64,000 nucleotides of DNA from positions 7,812,001 through 7,876,000 of the forward strand of contig JASJZH010000003.1 of assembly GCA_037178975.1 (NCBI GenBank), written 5' to 3'. Source of the stretch: Oscheius tipulae (Eukaryota > Nematoda > Chromadorea > Rhabditida > Rhabditidae). This document shows positions 38,001-50,372 of this stretch, piece after piece. The notes beneath the pieces are model-generated. The model did no database searches and was not told the DNA's origin. It worked only from the letters and a program-made list of their open reading frames with translations. Within the stretch, counting starts at the first letter, position 1, and each line of letters opens with the position of its first letter. A program made the translations under genes and the position numbers.

Positions 38001-38770
38001 AGATCTCGAGTTCGAGGTCAAGAGGAAATCTAGTGAAGTCGCTGAAGTCCCGACTAAAAGAGCCCGTCTGGATCCGGAGCTTGAAGACATGAAAGAGATG
38101 CCGAGAATAGAGGTTTTTTTTTTTACCTTTTTTAGGCGCTAAAAAAATCTAAATTTCAGATCGATTGCATGTTCGGTAAGAATGGCAGAAAGTGGGAGAT
38201 GTCGGAGCAGGCCACAAAAGAACTCCATTCGATTCCATGGAAAATCGACCCGGATTCGGTCCCGCCATCCTACAAATGCCCGGACGTAACCGTCTGCATC
38301 GACCCCCAGATTCTCATTGTTCCGCCGCTCCGAGTCCAAATTCCCGTCTCCTATCCGGAAAAGAACCCCGTGGTCCAATTCGACAGATCCTTCCCGATGA
38401 GCGTCCAGATCTCGGCTCAACTTGCTACGGTAATCTTGTGTTTTGGGCGCGGGAAAGAACACTGAAGTTCCAGTTATTTGAACGCCAGCTGTCGAAGAGC
38501 GAAACGAGATCCATTACGGCTATCTTCGAGTCCTACAAGATTGCCTGCGAGCAAATGGTCAGGCTTGGGGTCAGTTTTTACCTTCTTCACCAGCCGGTTC
38601 AAGAATTTGTTATGAGTTTGAACTCGATATTGATCAAGTTTACGTCAATATATAAGGGGGATACTATATGTATTTTATTAACTTGTAAGGCCCTTGTCGC
38701 AGAAGTAGAGAAAGCATTGGACCACCCGAGACCGTTTCATTCGAAATCTACTGCTCTACTACTGAGCTAG
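35095..38770 (+). CDS. mdt-15: MED15-like Mediator subunit (3' end uncertain)
   Basis: Ten exons (35095-35256, 35298-35361, 36247-36386, 36429-36646, 36726-36904, 37293-37491, 37528-37725, 37965-38112, 38160-38429, from 38474) keep one frame. The N-terminal part is Gln/Met/Pro/Gly-rich. The middle holds a charged helical block starting DPEYIKLLIEFKKHGDKL. The C-terminal part, with YKCPDVTVCIDPQ, VPPLRVQIPVSYPEKNP and SITAIFESYKIACEQM, matches the C-terminal region of MED15/ARC105. MED15 is a Mediator tail subunit that receives signals from transcription factors, including lipid-metabolism regulators in nematodes. I do not see a clear N-terminal KIX domain. Homology ends near 38565; the frame runs on to a stop at 38770, but a splice near 38574 is more likely. 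A TTTTTCAG at about 35027-35034 marks a probable 5' splice-leader site. Confidence 0.7.
35795..36043. mobile_element. Palindromic MITE in MED15-like intron 2
   Basis: The left end CCGTAAAAGCTCTAATGGAA and the right end, read in reverse complement as CCGTAAAGCTCCAATAGAAG, are near-identical. The arms continue about 50 bp to GAATACGCAATTG on both sides. Inside are two opposed copies of CTATAACTTTGCAGAA and TTACAACTTTGCAGAA. This is a foldback MITE of about 249 bp with no coding capacity. Confidence 0.75.
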
Positions 38771-41700
38771 CGATCTGCCTTGGCGCTCTTCAGTACTGTA
38801 AGTAAAGCTGCCATTCCTGACAGTGCCCTATACTTATTTTCTTGGTTTCTAAGTGTGTATAATCGATTCATGTCCATATTCCACCCTAGATTTTTTTTTC
38901 AAAAATTTACCAAAGAAACGGAGATTTTTACTTTGTACGGTCATTTTCTCCATTTTCGGTCGATTATTCTAGAGCAGAATTTTGCCCTGAATTTATTAAA
39001 CACATCTAGAAAGGTTTCTCCAAAAAACGCTCCATATAGCCGCAGCCAAACTGTACCTTAAAGCTAGTTTTTCCGAACCTTTTTTTCGATTATGAGTGGG
39101 TTCTGTAGAGAAAACTCGCTGCTCTCGATGGTGTCTCTACAGTGTGTTTTATCTGCGATTATCACAGAGAAACAAGGCCGTAAAAGTTGCTCTCTCAGAT
39201 CAAAAACTATCACTTGACGGGGGCAGCTCGCGTCATCAATTAACTCTGACATGTCAAAAATTATAACAACTGACAGCACTTAGTTGCTCGCCGAATCAGG
39301 GGACCGATAAACGCATGTTTTAAAGTCACAAATTGAGTTTTCTCTGATACGACGATAGTGTGCATACTAAAACAGTCTATTACTGTATGTTATACCGGTC
39401 ATTGGTCACCTCAAAATTTTAAAAATGCCATTAAAAACCTAATTTTAGCGCTCCTCTCACAGCCTGTCTCTGAACGAGAAACAGCATCGTCAAAAGCTGG
39501 TCGTCTGATTCCTCCCTGTCTCTCACTCTCAGCTCTCTATACCATGTCCTCCCAAAAGCGCTTTCCCCGATGTGTCCTTCCTACCGGTTCTAGTCGAAAA
39601 GCCCAAGTTTGTCACCGTCCTTATAGCCCACACAAATGCCCTAGTCCCTCTGTCCTGTATGCCATGTCATTCACAACCCTTTAACCCTAACTCACGTTGT
39701 TGTATAATATATTCACTTCCTACTGTAACTAGTTTGTATAGAGACCCTCCCCCCTCTTCTTATTACTAGCAATTTACTATAGGGTACGTTTTTAGCAGCA
39801 TAATCATATTTGTGTGCTATTTTTTTGGTCTGGAATTGCAGAGAGTTACTGTAAATCTTTAGGTACTTTATTGAGGTTACAGTAACTTGAAATTGTGCTA
39901 TTTTGATGCGAAAACATTCGGAAATATAGAAAAAAAAACGCTACAAATTGGCGCCAAAATATCCAAACTTAATAAGAAGCGCGCGACTTTCGAACTTGCC
40001 GCCCAATTACCAGCGTTTGCATTTTGACTCCAATTTGAAATTCCGCCCACATAAGCGTTTTGACCTATTTTTGCCCGTTATAATTTGCAGGATGCTTTTA
40101 AACTGCACACCATTGTAAGTAGCGTAACCTGACAATACACTAAAAGTATGCCAAAGAGATACGGTAACCCCTAAAAGTTTAAGCGAAAAAAAGAGTCCAC
40201 ACTTATGAGCATAATTACCGTAATTTTGTGTCCCCTAACGTGTACTGTTTTCTGCCAAAATCTAGCTACCTAATCCCCTAAAAAAGAGTCACTTAGATGC
40301 AGATTCACGCCCACGAAAATTGTGATATGTGGCCAGAATTTATTGACTAAAAGATGGTCTATCCCCTACATTTCTACTCGAACAAATTGTGATCCGTTTT
40401 ACATTGTATTTGCATCCCCAGGAGTCATAGACTTGTGTACCATCTGCCCTTATTTTTGTGTATAAAGATACTAGAAGAGCGGATTGATTGGTGTGATGAT
40501 TGTGGTCAAACGGCGTTGCTAATGGAGACGCCCCGTCCAGCAGTAGTCTATCTTATGATCTTCACTTTTTAAGTCGATGTATTTTGAGATTAAATCTGCT
40601 TTCAACGATGTTTTGGGAGCAGAAATAAGTGCAATTAGAAGATGTTGACAAAGTCGAGGGAGAACATGTTGCTAAAGTTTGACGGTCTCCATGTCTTTAT
40701 CTCCATATAACGCTAACGTCCCTATAACATCGCCCTAATTACAAGTTTAGTCACTGCAGAAATGATCGTATTTTTAAAAAATTGATCGCATTTTGACTGC
40801 CCTTTCTCAATTTTTCCAATTCAAAACAATTTTCCCTTTTTTTATTCTTTTTTACAATCTGTTCAGGAGTGATATTGATGGCGGCATGGTGTAGAATTTT
40901 CCCTGGCGGGACCGGACTAGTCCTTTAACATTTGGCAGCAGATTTTCGCAGTTTTTTTCTTCTAATTTTCTTACCTTTTTTACGGTTTATTTCAAACATA
41001 GCGAATGACAACAAAAAAGGCTGATAAGCAAAAGTTTTATAGGCTCATGCAGATTCACATTGTAACTCTAGCTCGAAAGACCTTTTCGAGCGAGCCGCTC
41101 GACGAGCTTGACCGAGTCGAACTGTTCGACAGGTCAAAAAAACCAGCTCGAGCTGCCTACTTTATAGCTAGCAGTCTACTCTATAGCGTCACTTTTTGGC
41201 TGCACCACGAGGTGACGTTATAGAGAGAGTTCACTGTATATATGAAGGCTAAGGGGATCAAGTTACGCTTCCGATAAACAGTCTGCTGGAGAAAAAACGG
41301 TCTACACCACCATGGGTTTCCGAACTAACGAGTCTGCTAAAAACGGGCACATATATCTTGTTTCGGTTCATTCCCTGTCCAAAATCCTAAAATTCCAAAC
41401 AAAACTTGCCTGAAAAGTTGTCCGACAATCCTTTCACGCTCGTTTCCTCCTCAAAGCAGACTTATTTAGTCGTTTTTGTTGGGAAAAATTCAGACTTTTT
41501 ACGTCATTTCTCGTGTCCAATCTCCGATCACACTATCGTACCGGTTTTTTTCTGTCTACCCCCGTTGCAAAAATCAACCCACATTTGCATTCAATTCCCT
41601 CATTTTGTCTATCTATCTCTCCTTTGGAGGTTTGCGCACATTTTGCCGCCCAGCGCCGGCCATCCCTAATGGACATCTGCCTCTCGCTCTCTCTGTCTCC

Positions 41701-42230
41701 CCCTCCATCTGCGTTCGCCTTGAAACTGCCATTCTCTCACAGCCATCACTTTTTTAGCCTGTGCAAAAGGTCGTGTAATATTCCAACGAAAGGACGCTGT
41801 AATCTTGCTGGTGGTACGAAAAAAGACACCGCCAACGGTTTGTTATTATTTTTTCTCTCGAGTATCGACTTTCAAAACCTTATTTATTGCTTGTCACAGC
41901 TCTCACAAACAAAAATCTTCGTGATTCCTCATTTCTGACCAAAAATAATGAACAAAATCTAGGAATTTCCCATGAAAACTTCATTTTTCTCCCGCAACTC
42001 GTTCCAAAACGTATTTTTAGACCCCACTTTACTCTCTTGCAGTAATCAATCTTCTCGAAGGGGTTCCAAACATTTATTGCACTCTGTCTCTCCCTGATCA
42101 CTATCGATTTCATTCGCTTTCTGGAGAATAAGAAAATCCAAAATTCAATTGCCTTTCGCCTCCTTCTGTCTCTTTCTCTCTCTCTTCACTACTTTTTATC
42201 TTCAACTTTATCACTTGCAGACGCGTCAGC
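38771..42230. other. Intergenic region between the two MED15-like genes
   Basis: No exon is supported over 3.4 kb. The region has CT-rich low-complexity runs near 41570-41750 and 42160-42190, and several CTCGA-type short inverted motifs near 41060-41160. It probably includes the promoter of the gene at 42231, whose ATG follows a CACTTGCAG acceptor. Confidence 0.45.
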
Positions 42231-45200
42231 ATGGACGACACAACTGGGTATTACCAAGGGCAACAGACCGCCAGACCATCACCACCTCCAGGTCAAGTTC
42301 CGGGTTCGTTTTCTTGATGAATTCTACAACAAAAGTGGGAACATTATAAGAACAAAGTCACGAGTTTTTACAGGTAAACATCGGGCGTGTTCTGTCGAAT
42401 AGTCACGCGCAGTCTGGTTTGTATTAGAGCAGTTTAGAATAGCATGAAATTCTCTGGATCTAGAGCCCATTTACCGAGAAAGAGGCGAACATTTAAAAAT
42501 ATTAGAAGGTCAATATAGTTCTGTATCAGCTCTTTAATCCTCATAGGTTTTTTTAGAGCCGTTTCGGTCGTGTTGCGAGTCAAGCCTCTTTGGTGAATTT
42601 GCCTATTTCCCCCTAGTTGCATCGAAAATGAACCATCAAAACATCTTTCCTGGTTTTCCTAGAAGATGTTTTTTTTCTATAGTCGCTTAACGAATTTGAC
42701 TAAATTTTGATTGGGAATCTATGTAAGATGCCGAGAAATCATTCGAGGCTGACAGAAATGCGATGCCAAGTGCTTTGAATCTGGACAACCATTCTAAACC
42801 CCGCAAAAATGGTACCTGACACCTTATTTTCAGCTCAAAATCGTCAAGTCGCCAAGACGGACCCGAACTATCTTGCCCGAAAACAGCTGTAAGTCTTTTT
42901 TTCACTTTTTTTACACAAGTTAGTCTACCGCCCCTTCGGGGCGTGCCTAACTTGTTTATTCCGCATTAAAACAATTGCTGAAAACAATGACCATACTGTT
43001 CGGGTGGTGACACCGAGGAAGCGGCATATACGCCTTCAGACATACAGAGAAACAGAGACGCGCGGTTAATTTAAAATGGATCTTTGGGCTCAAAAAATAA
43101 CCAAACCCTTCCAGATTCGCCAAGCTGCCCGAAGAATGGAAGAAGGCGATCTGTGCCGAGACGGATCAGGCCAAACGCCTTACTCTGTTCGAAATGTACG
43201 GCCGCAAGCTGCGCATTTCCGAGGACCATAAACAAAAGGCGCTGGCCATTCAGCGAATGGGAGGTTCGTACTATTTTGTAACCTTTGGAAACTCGCATTG
43301 TCACGCCCGTACTGTATTGATCACCAGGCAGAAATTCTCTCCCGTACTGTTTCTGGGTGTGTGTTTGTCCGAGTGTCGAGACAGTACGCGAGCGAATATT
43401 CAGTTTGCTGTATCGGCGGAGGAAAACATCTCATGTGTGGGCACACGGTATAGGGATAGAATTATGTGTACCTGTTAAGATAATATGGGTGCGATTTTGA
43501 ATCTTGAGCCGAGACTGTAAAGTTAAGATGCTAGGGCGAGACACTCACGTATTTTCTTCATTTCATGCCCTTTTCCCACTATTATGCTCTAGTTTTCAGC
43601 CCAATACGCCCAGCAGCAGTTTCCTCAGAATCAGCCGGGCTACCAGCCGCCTCCGAGGCCACAAATTCCGGCCCAAGTCGCCCAAATGCAGCCCCAGCAG
43701 ACTGCCCGACAGGCCAAGATCCTGCGTCCCGTCATGGGCGCCGGCGGTACGCCGATTCACCAAGGAATCAAGCGAAATCTCAGTCCGACAGAGGTGCATC
43801 AAATGCAAAATGGGAAGAGGATCAAGATGGAGCCGATGTCGCCGCAAGACCCCTACGCGGAGCCGAGAAGTGGACCGAACTCTCCTCATCAGCCACAGCT
43901 TCAACAGCAGCAGCAGCCTAATGTAGTCTATATCAAGCAGAAGATGCCGGACGGACAGATAAGACTGGTCCAGGCCACGGTGATTGAACAGCCCGGACCA
44001 AATGGACGCCCGGTCTACGTGCAGACGCAGACGGCTCCCGGAGGAGCAGGAGGAGTGCAGAATAGAATGCCGCAAGAGGCTATAATGAGGAGACAGGTAA
44101 CTTTCTCGACTTCTTTTGAAGTTTAAGAACCTAGAAGAAAGGCTCAAGAATTGAAAACAGCGGCCAAAAAAACTATAATAAAATTCTGTTGCTAACTATT
44201 GCTTTGAAATTCAAGGCAGTAGCAACTAATTACTAGGAAGCTATTGAACTACTGGGCAAAGTCGTCCGCGTATCATAAAAGTATCACCGGGCATCGCAAA
44301 CTTGGCCGAAATGTTCGCGTCGGCCAGGTCAGGTCAACTCGCAAAGACCGTCCCTGGCGAACTAGTGGATCCTGGCTGGTCTCTTAGCAAAACACCAAGC
44401 GTCTCGCCACAAACACCTGACCTGGCTGGCTAGGCTTGTGTTCCCTGGTATTACGGATTCATGTGTTCAAAACATCATGCACTTTGCTAAGTCGGTGTAT
44501 TTCTTCTGGTGCCCTTGCAGCATGGTTTGAAGCGGCGAGTTTTGTTTTTCTCGTTATCATGGTCGAGAGGCTTGTCTCTAGATCGTAAAATTAACTCATC
44601 AATATGGAAATACTGCACTCCCAATCGACTAAAAGTCAGTTCTAAAAATCCTTGACATGCTCGCCGAAAAGGATGCTTTTTTTACGCTTAAAATTTCAGA
44701 GAATATCTTTTCGAGAGACAGACTTATATCACTCTCTTAATCTTTTTACCGCACAACATCAGAAAAATGTTTTTAAAAAATTGATGTATTCCCAGAGAAA
44801 CAACCTGAATTTCAGGCAATGCCCTACCGCATAGCGGAGCCCGGAGTTCGCAAGCTCGTTACGACCAACTTTGCTGGCGGCAGTCCTCAGCCCAGTCCTG
44901 GCTCGTCTTCTGGCTCCCTCGATACTCCCGACTCGGCAGCTGGACGTACTGTTCCCGATCCTGAGCGGATTCAAGCAATCACTCGTCGGGTTATGACGCC
45001 GGTATGCACTTTTATCAATTTTTTTCTGTCAAAAAAGCATATTTAGCACGGAATCATGGAGCAGAGAGTTGGCACTCCGAGCCCGGAAACTGTCCAGACG
45101 ACGCCGGTTACGCTGGGAAGAATTGAGAAGAATTTGGTAAGAAGCTGCAATAGGTTGACTCTGCCCGGTAGAACACAAACAAATCGACATCAGATCCTTT

Positions 45201-47446
45201 CAATCTGTCAAGATTACCGGAACAATTAGACGCCAAGGCAAAACGGATGACATTGACGAGCTAACAGATGAAACTTATAGAGGGAGAATAAGCATTGTAC
45301 ACGCTTACTATGAATGACCGAAAGCTTGACAGATACGATTGAGAGAAATTGAAGAGTGTGGAAGGAGCAAAGAAAAATGAAAAAGATTACAACAGTGACT
45401 GTTAGACAGGATGATCGGATCAAAGTGAAAATTGAACAGGTTGACAAATACATCCTGCCCCTGGAAGAGAAGAGAAGGAAACTTTCAAAACTTGATACTT
45501 TTCACCTCAAAAATATCCAAGTTTTCCAGATAAATCGCCTCGGAGACAACTTCCTCGTCCGCTCCAGTCCCTCTCCCACCGCCGTTCCCGTCGGAGACGG
45601 TGGCCCGCCACTCGACCATATGGCTCCTCGAGCAGTCCGTGCCATTCAACAGTTCATCTCCGAGGCTCCGACTATCTCGATGGAGCCCCCAGAGCCGCGG
45701 TACTCCCCTCCGCCCCACGTCAACCTGGCCTACGTAAATCAGGCGCGGAAAGACCCTCAATATGAGAAAATGGTACGAATTTTTTAATTTTATTTTTAGC
45801 GGGTCACTTAAATTTGAAGAAGCGGTTAGAATAATAGGGTTTTATAGATCATTCGACTGAATAAGAAGTTCGGAGAGGACATTAAACGTATCATCGTCCG
45901 ACAGAAACTCGACTGTGGCAAGGTCAGCAAGCCCCTGGAAAATATACATGCAGTTCTTAACTTTAAAAAGTGGGTTTTTGCTTAATTTAAACTATGAGCA
46001 TACTTAAGTGCCCTCGCTCGAGAAAAATGGCCCGGAATTGAGGCAGGCATACAAGAAGCCGTCGAGCTCTTCCAGGTCTGCTCTCCAGCCTTCAACGAGC
46101 TTCGTCGTTTCGAGAAGGAAAAGACTGAAGGTACGTTTTAGTGTGGTGATTCTTTTTCAAAGTTATTGGAAAAAGTATGCAAACAACGCCTAAAAGTGTC
46201 TCTTCTGTCTTGCCCGTCCAATGGTTTTATAACCACCCGAACGTTTTGGAACCATTTTCTCGCTTATGATTAAAGCAATAACCCTGCAGAACATGGCTTA
46301 TTGTTAGCCGGAAAATTAATGTTTTGCCCAAAAATACAGGGTTTCAAACATGATCGGCTGGTCACGAACAATCCAGACCAGGGTTAGGCGAACGGTTCGT
46401 GTTCGTTTGGCTGAACAAGGACACAAACAGTCGAAAGACCGAACGTTCGTGTTCAGTTCGCACGACGAACAGACAATGGAAAATGTTCGGTGTTCGGGGC
46501 CGAACAGAGTTCGAGCAAACACGAGCACGAAAACCCTGCAAAATTTGGGCCGAAATCGTCCGTTCTTCAAATTTTTTTGAAAATGTTGGGGAGAGATGCC
46601 AACTTGTCCATACTGCAGTAAAACGATTGTTAAAGACAATAGTCTTTAACGACCTCAACCCGATAGAACCTTAGAAGCTTGTTCACTTTTAAGCTGTCAA
46701 ACTGGCCACTGCTAATCAGTAAAACCCACTTTCCTCTTACTCTTAAAAACCTTTCCCATCTTTGAACCCCCTTATTTATCCTTTCAATCTATTTCCAATT
46801 CTGTCACCCATCCTTTGAACCCATTTCGAATTCACTTCCCAATGTTTGAGCTCCGCTCCCTACCCATTTCTATACTTTAAACTCACTTTATATCTTTTGT
46901 ATCAAATTCCTATCCCTCGAGCCCACTCTTCGAAACCATTTTCAACTCAATTCCGATCTATTGAACTCACTTTCCATCCGTAGTATCCCACACTTCTCAT
47001 CCTTTGAAGCTAATTGCTATCTCTCGGACCCGCTTTCTATCCATTGAACCCACTTCCCATTCTTCTCACCCCTTTCAATCTTGGAAACCATTCCCCTACC
47101 CTCTAATTCTTCGAACCCTCTTCCTATCGCTCAAACCCACTTTCTATTCTCTGAACCTACTCTCTATCTCTCGAACGCTAACTTTGGCTCAAAACTCAAT
47201 TTTTGTTGAAATGGCAGGAGATGCGCGGACAGTTTAAAATAAATAGACAAAGGTGGTCTTGGCAAGATTTAGCTTCCAACATGTTTCAAAAATTCCTATT
47301 TTACCTCCTTTTCAGAGCCCGAAGCCAGGCGAAGACCTCCCACCAATACCACCCTGATTCCCGGCGATCCATGGAAAGCCTGTCGAGAGCAAATTGTCCA
47401 CGTTCCCCAAGACATTCTCGAGGCGGCCGAGAACGGAGACTACTAG
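42231..47446 (+). CDS. Q/P-rich protein sharing two domains with the MED15-like gene
   Basis: Ten exons (42231-42291, 42834-42888, 43115-43263, 43600-44096, 44816-45001, 45047-45136, 45530-45772, 45848-45969, 46009-46130, 47316-47446) join in frame to 551 residues. An N-terminal block, LPEEWKKAICAETD...LTLFEMY, resembles WPPLWKSTIAQEKN...KNLFKSY of the MED15-like protein upstream. A second block, DPQYEKMIIRLNKKFGEDIK, resembles its DPEYIKLLIEFKKHGDKLR. Between them lie Gln/Pro-rich and Ser/Pro-rich regions. The C-terminal MED15 region is absent; this chain ends with a Pro/Arg patch and DILEAAENGDY. It is probably a nuclear transcription cofactor; the exact function is unknown. The intron 46131-47315 holds a MITE and a decayed minisatellite. 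Confidence 0.65.
42913..42955. repeat. GCCCC/GGGGC hairpin repeat, copy 2
   Basis: ACAAGTTAG (42915-42923) pairs with CTAACTTGT (42947-42955), enclosing CGCCCC-TTC-GGGGCG. It lies in intron 2 of the Q/P-rich gene and resembles the elements at 11530 and 51380. Confidence 0.7.
44422..44448. repeat. Dispersed repeat fragment, copy 2
   Basis: Matches 22762-22788 at 24 of 27 positions. It sits in intron 4 of the Q/P-rich gene, in a 150-bp stretch rich in GGCCAGGTC-type motifs that continue the similarity loosely. Confidence 0.5.
46379..46538. mobile_element. hAT-type MITE with CAGGGTT ends
   Basis: This 160-bp segment begins CAGGGTTAGGCGAACGGTTC and ends CGAGCACGAAAACCCTG, so both termini are CAGGGTT in inverse orientation. 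Its interior is packed with GTTCG/CGAAC subterminal motifs. The left end matches the terminus at 54589 in the formin intron. No clear 8-bp target duplication is visible, so the outer limits are approximate. Confidence 0.65.
46740..47180. repeat. Degenerate minisatellite in intron
   Basis: A unit of about 20-24 bp resembling TTTGAACCCACTTTCTATCC recurs roughly twenty times with many changes (for example ATTGAACCCACTTCCCATTC and TCTGAACCTACTCTCTATCT). No open reading use is apparent. Confidence 0.7.
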
Positions 47447-48376
47447 GTTTTTTCTAAAACTGGTGTTTTTTTTCCAAATCTCCCGCCAATTTGTAATTTT
47501 ATTTAGTTACGTACAGTAATTTCGAATGATCTCTCTCTGGAGTATACCACACCTTAATTTTACGGCTCGGAGCTTTAGACGCAATTATACACCTTGTCTT
47601 TAAACGGTCCTCACTATTTTACGAGATGTAACTCTGAAGTTACCCCCTTGTTAAAAATAAATGTTTTTTTTCCAGAAAATGTTGGTTTTGAGGGTGCGGG
47701 AGAAACGGTTTAACCCCCGAGGCTGTGTTCCGTGTAAAGATCCGATCTCGGTGTCTCCTTGGAACGCGCGAAGAAGATGCCATCTCCCGAGGTTTCGAGA
47801 CTGACCACCGCGAGGATGCCTTTTTCACTTTATCCCCATTTTAAGATTGTCGGATTTCGACAGTCTTCGCGTCTTCAAATGTTTCACTTTTGCACATTGG
47901 GGAGTAACATAGGAGCCACACCCTGGAAAGTGCAGGGAGGAAGAAGGGGGTAGTAAAACGAGGCTCTATTTGTGATAAGAGACCGTTTTACTGTCTTCTC
48001 TCCACATTCTGGAAGATTTATTTGTCAGGATGGGAGGGGAGACTGGAGAGCAGCAGTTGGATCTTTTCGTAGAAATTTGGCGTTTCGCTCAAGCTGATCA
48101 GTTTTCAACCGTTTTTTTACTGACCACGTTCTATACGTCTTGTGGCAGAAGTCGCTTCCCTGGATCCTTTCCTAACCATTTTCTTGAAACAGGAGCTGTA
48201 AAGTTTCTAAAACGTTTCACCTAAGTGGGCATGAAGTATCTGCCATGCTAGTTTTGTAGTCGTGGGCTCTCAAAAAAAAAGTTATGGTCTCAGGCCAAAA
48301 TGATAGCGTTTTCCACTAGATTCTATCTAAACACTGAGCTCGGTCTCGCCTGTTTCTAGGACGCTACCAAATCTGG

Positions 48377-48722
48377 CCGGCCAGGTAGGCCAGGGTCGTT
48401 TTTGCGGCGGCTAAAAAAATTCATTTGATATCTTTTTCTTATTTTCTTTCTTTATAAAGTTGGGGTAGGGCTAGATCTACCAGCAACAAGAAAAATTAAA
48501 AAACACAAGTTTCAGGAAGAAAATAGGAGAAAACATGGATTTCCGACTAAAACTCGTATACTTTCGTGTTTTCTTCCCGGTACTTTGGCTATTTTATTTT
48601 TCTTCTTGATGTTGGTAGATCTAGCCCTACCTCAAATTTAGAAAGAAAGAAAGTCAGAAAAAGATGCCAAGTGAATTTTTCTAGCCCGTTTCAAAACGAT
48701 GCCAGACTACCTGGACTACCAG
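48377..48722. mobile_element. Large foldback element
   Basis: The left arm (GGCCAGGTAGGCCAGG at 48379 onward through GGGTAGGGCTAGATCTACCA near 48474) is mirrored by the right arm (TGGTAGATCTAGCCCTACCT near 48613 through ACTACCTGGAC near 48717). The arms run about 110-130 bp, and the inner 80 bp are nearly identical. The spacer is AT-rich and non-coding. Confidence 0.75.
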
Positions 48723-50100
48723 GTTTGTATCTCTACCTACACTGTTTCCGACCATGCCCAAACTATTGTGGGACTCTTAAACTGTAATCAACCTCTGTTA
48801 GGTTAGGCTGTACTCATGTCTCTTGTCAGGCTACATAAAATTTTGATAAATAGGTTTTCCTTTTTTGAGTTTCATTGAAAGTAGTACTGGAACATTCCCT
48901 AAGAAACGGCTTGCAAACCGCAGTTTGCGAAAGGGTATATTTAGCTTCGGACTTCATCATTATTCCCGGACCGTAGCACTGATCTAGAGCCTAAATTTGC
49001 TGGCTAGAGACTCTTGAGATCGGTTTGCTCTCCTGATTCGTATGGAGGTGTTAATGGCTATCAGATGGACTTGACGCCGCGCGCCGGCGCAATAACTCAT
49101 CCGTTATCGAGAATAAACATCATCAGTTGGGCAGCCAGAGACAGAGATATGGAAGGACGTCTCTTCACACCTATGTCCCTTTCTTCTAAAAAGGGGATCC
49201 ATTCCGCACAGCTGTCTCTCTTTCCTCTATTGTTGCACACTTTTTGTTCGCCCACGTGCCCCGAATTTCCATGATAGTCGTTTTTGCGTTCCCGTATCCA
49301 GCAGCCATTTTCCATGGAAATTGACCTTGGACTTGACAGTTGCTGACAGCTGCCTGCGATAATGATCTGTCAGCTTGAGTGGGTTCTCCAGCCTGATTAG
49401 TCAACTCCCACACATGTTTGCTCTTCTGGGTCATAAAAGTGAGTATATCGTCCAATTGCATCCGGTGACCACCTCTCTCTACTTTTTTTTGGAGAGAGAC
49501 ACAGTAACAGAGAAAGAAAAAGAGATAGTGACAGTGACAGAGAGATAGATCAGGGCAGCCTCCACCTAATTTGGGCTGTCTATCAAACCAGTATACCATG
49601 ACTTCGGATCTAATTCTGACTGACACCCCTATTTGTTCTCTCCCCAAGTCATTCATTCCCCAAATGCTGGTTCTTACTCTGTTCGTAATCCGGACACCGT
49701 TCTCTCCCCCGCTCCATATGTAGTCGAATAGGTTTCTTTGTGGGGAGAAGAGCGCTCCGTGGTCCGCAATGAGAACGCGTCCCGTTTTTAACCTTTCTCC
49801 TTCTTCGCGTCCAGCTGTACTTTAGTAAACACTCAGTTCCCGTTGACCGATTAATTACGCGGGAGAATCTAAGTTTTTGTTTCTTCTAGCTTCCCTCAGC
49901 CTTATGTTTGCCTCTGTCTGTGTGTCGAAAAGGATCTAAATGGTGATCGTAAACGCTGTCGGCTACTCGTTGGTGGCGGCTGTTTACTTCAAAGGTTTCC
50001 CTATCTCTCTCTGTACACGAGGAGCTGCTAACGGTCTCTCCGAGCTTTTCTTACTGGTACAAAAACGAGATTCTTGTCCATTTGTACAGTTGTCTGTCTC

Positions 50101-50104
50101 TCAG

Positions 50105-50132
<28 letters not shown>
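50101..50132. repeat. (TC)n microsatellite
   Basis: A pure run of about fifteen TC units lies upstream of the formin start. Confidence 0.85.
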
Positions 50133-50135
<3 letters not shown>

Positions 50136-50372
50136 ATCTGTTTCTCTGTCTTTCACCGTACCGCTGGCTGTCCACATTAAAAAATATGTCCCATAACAGT
50201 ATAAGAAGATGAGTCGTGGGAACTCTCCATCCTCTCCTCTCCCCTCACGGCCGTATCATATCACTCATACGCGGATGCAGAGCCACAACGTGTAAATATC
50301 CGTTTTGACAGTTTCCAGCCGGCGGCTGTTTGACTTTCCGTCAACTCACGTATATCCCAAGATTTCAGATCA

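Larger units (their letters stand above)
47447..50372. other. Intergenic region before the formin gene
   Basis: No exon is supported over 2.9 kb. It contains the large foldback at 48377-48722 and low-complexity (TC)n tracts. CAAGATTTCAG (50358-50368) just before the formin ATG is a likely acceptor. Confidence 0.45.

Noticed and set aside
38715-38775. tRNA-like A box on the minus strand (TAGCTCAGTAGTAGAGC)
   Set aside because: The D arm is good, but no anticodon stem, no B box at the right distance and no acceptor pairing could be built, so a tRNA gene is not supported.
43596-44147. 183-codon minus-strand open frame
   Set aside because: It is the shadow of the Q/P-rich exon at 43600-44096; its Leu/Arg-rich sequence is the expected reverse reading of Gln/Pro codons.
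49186-49656. 156-codon minus-strand open frame
   Set aside because: It includes a low-complexity GACAGAGA tract read in reverse and shows no domain or splice support.
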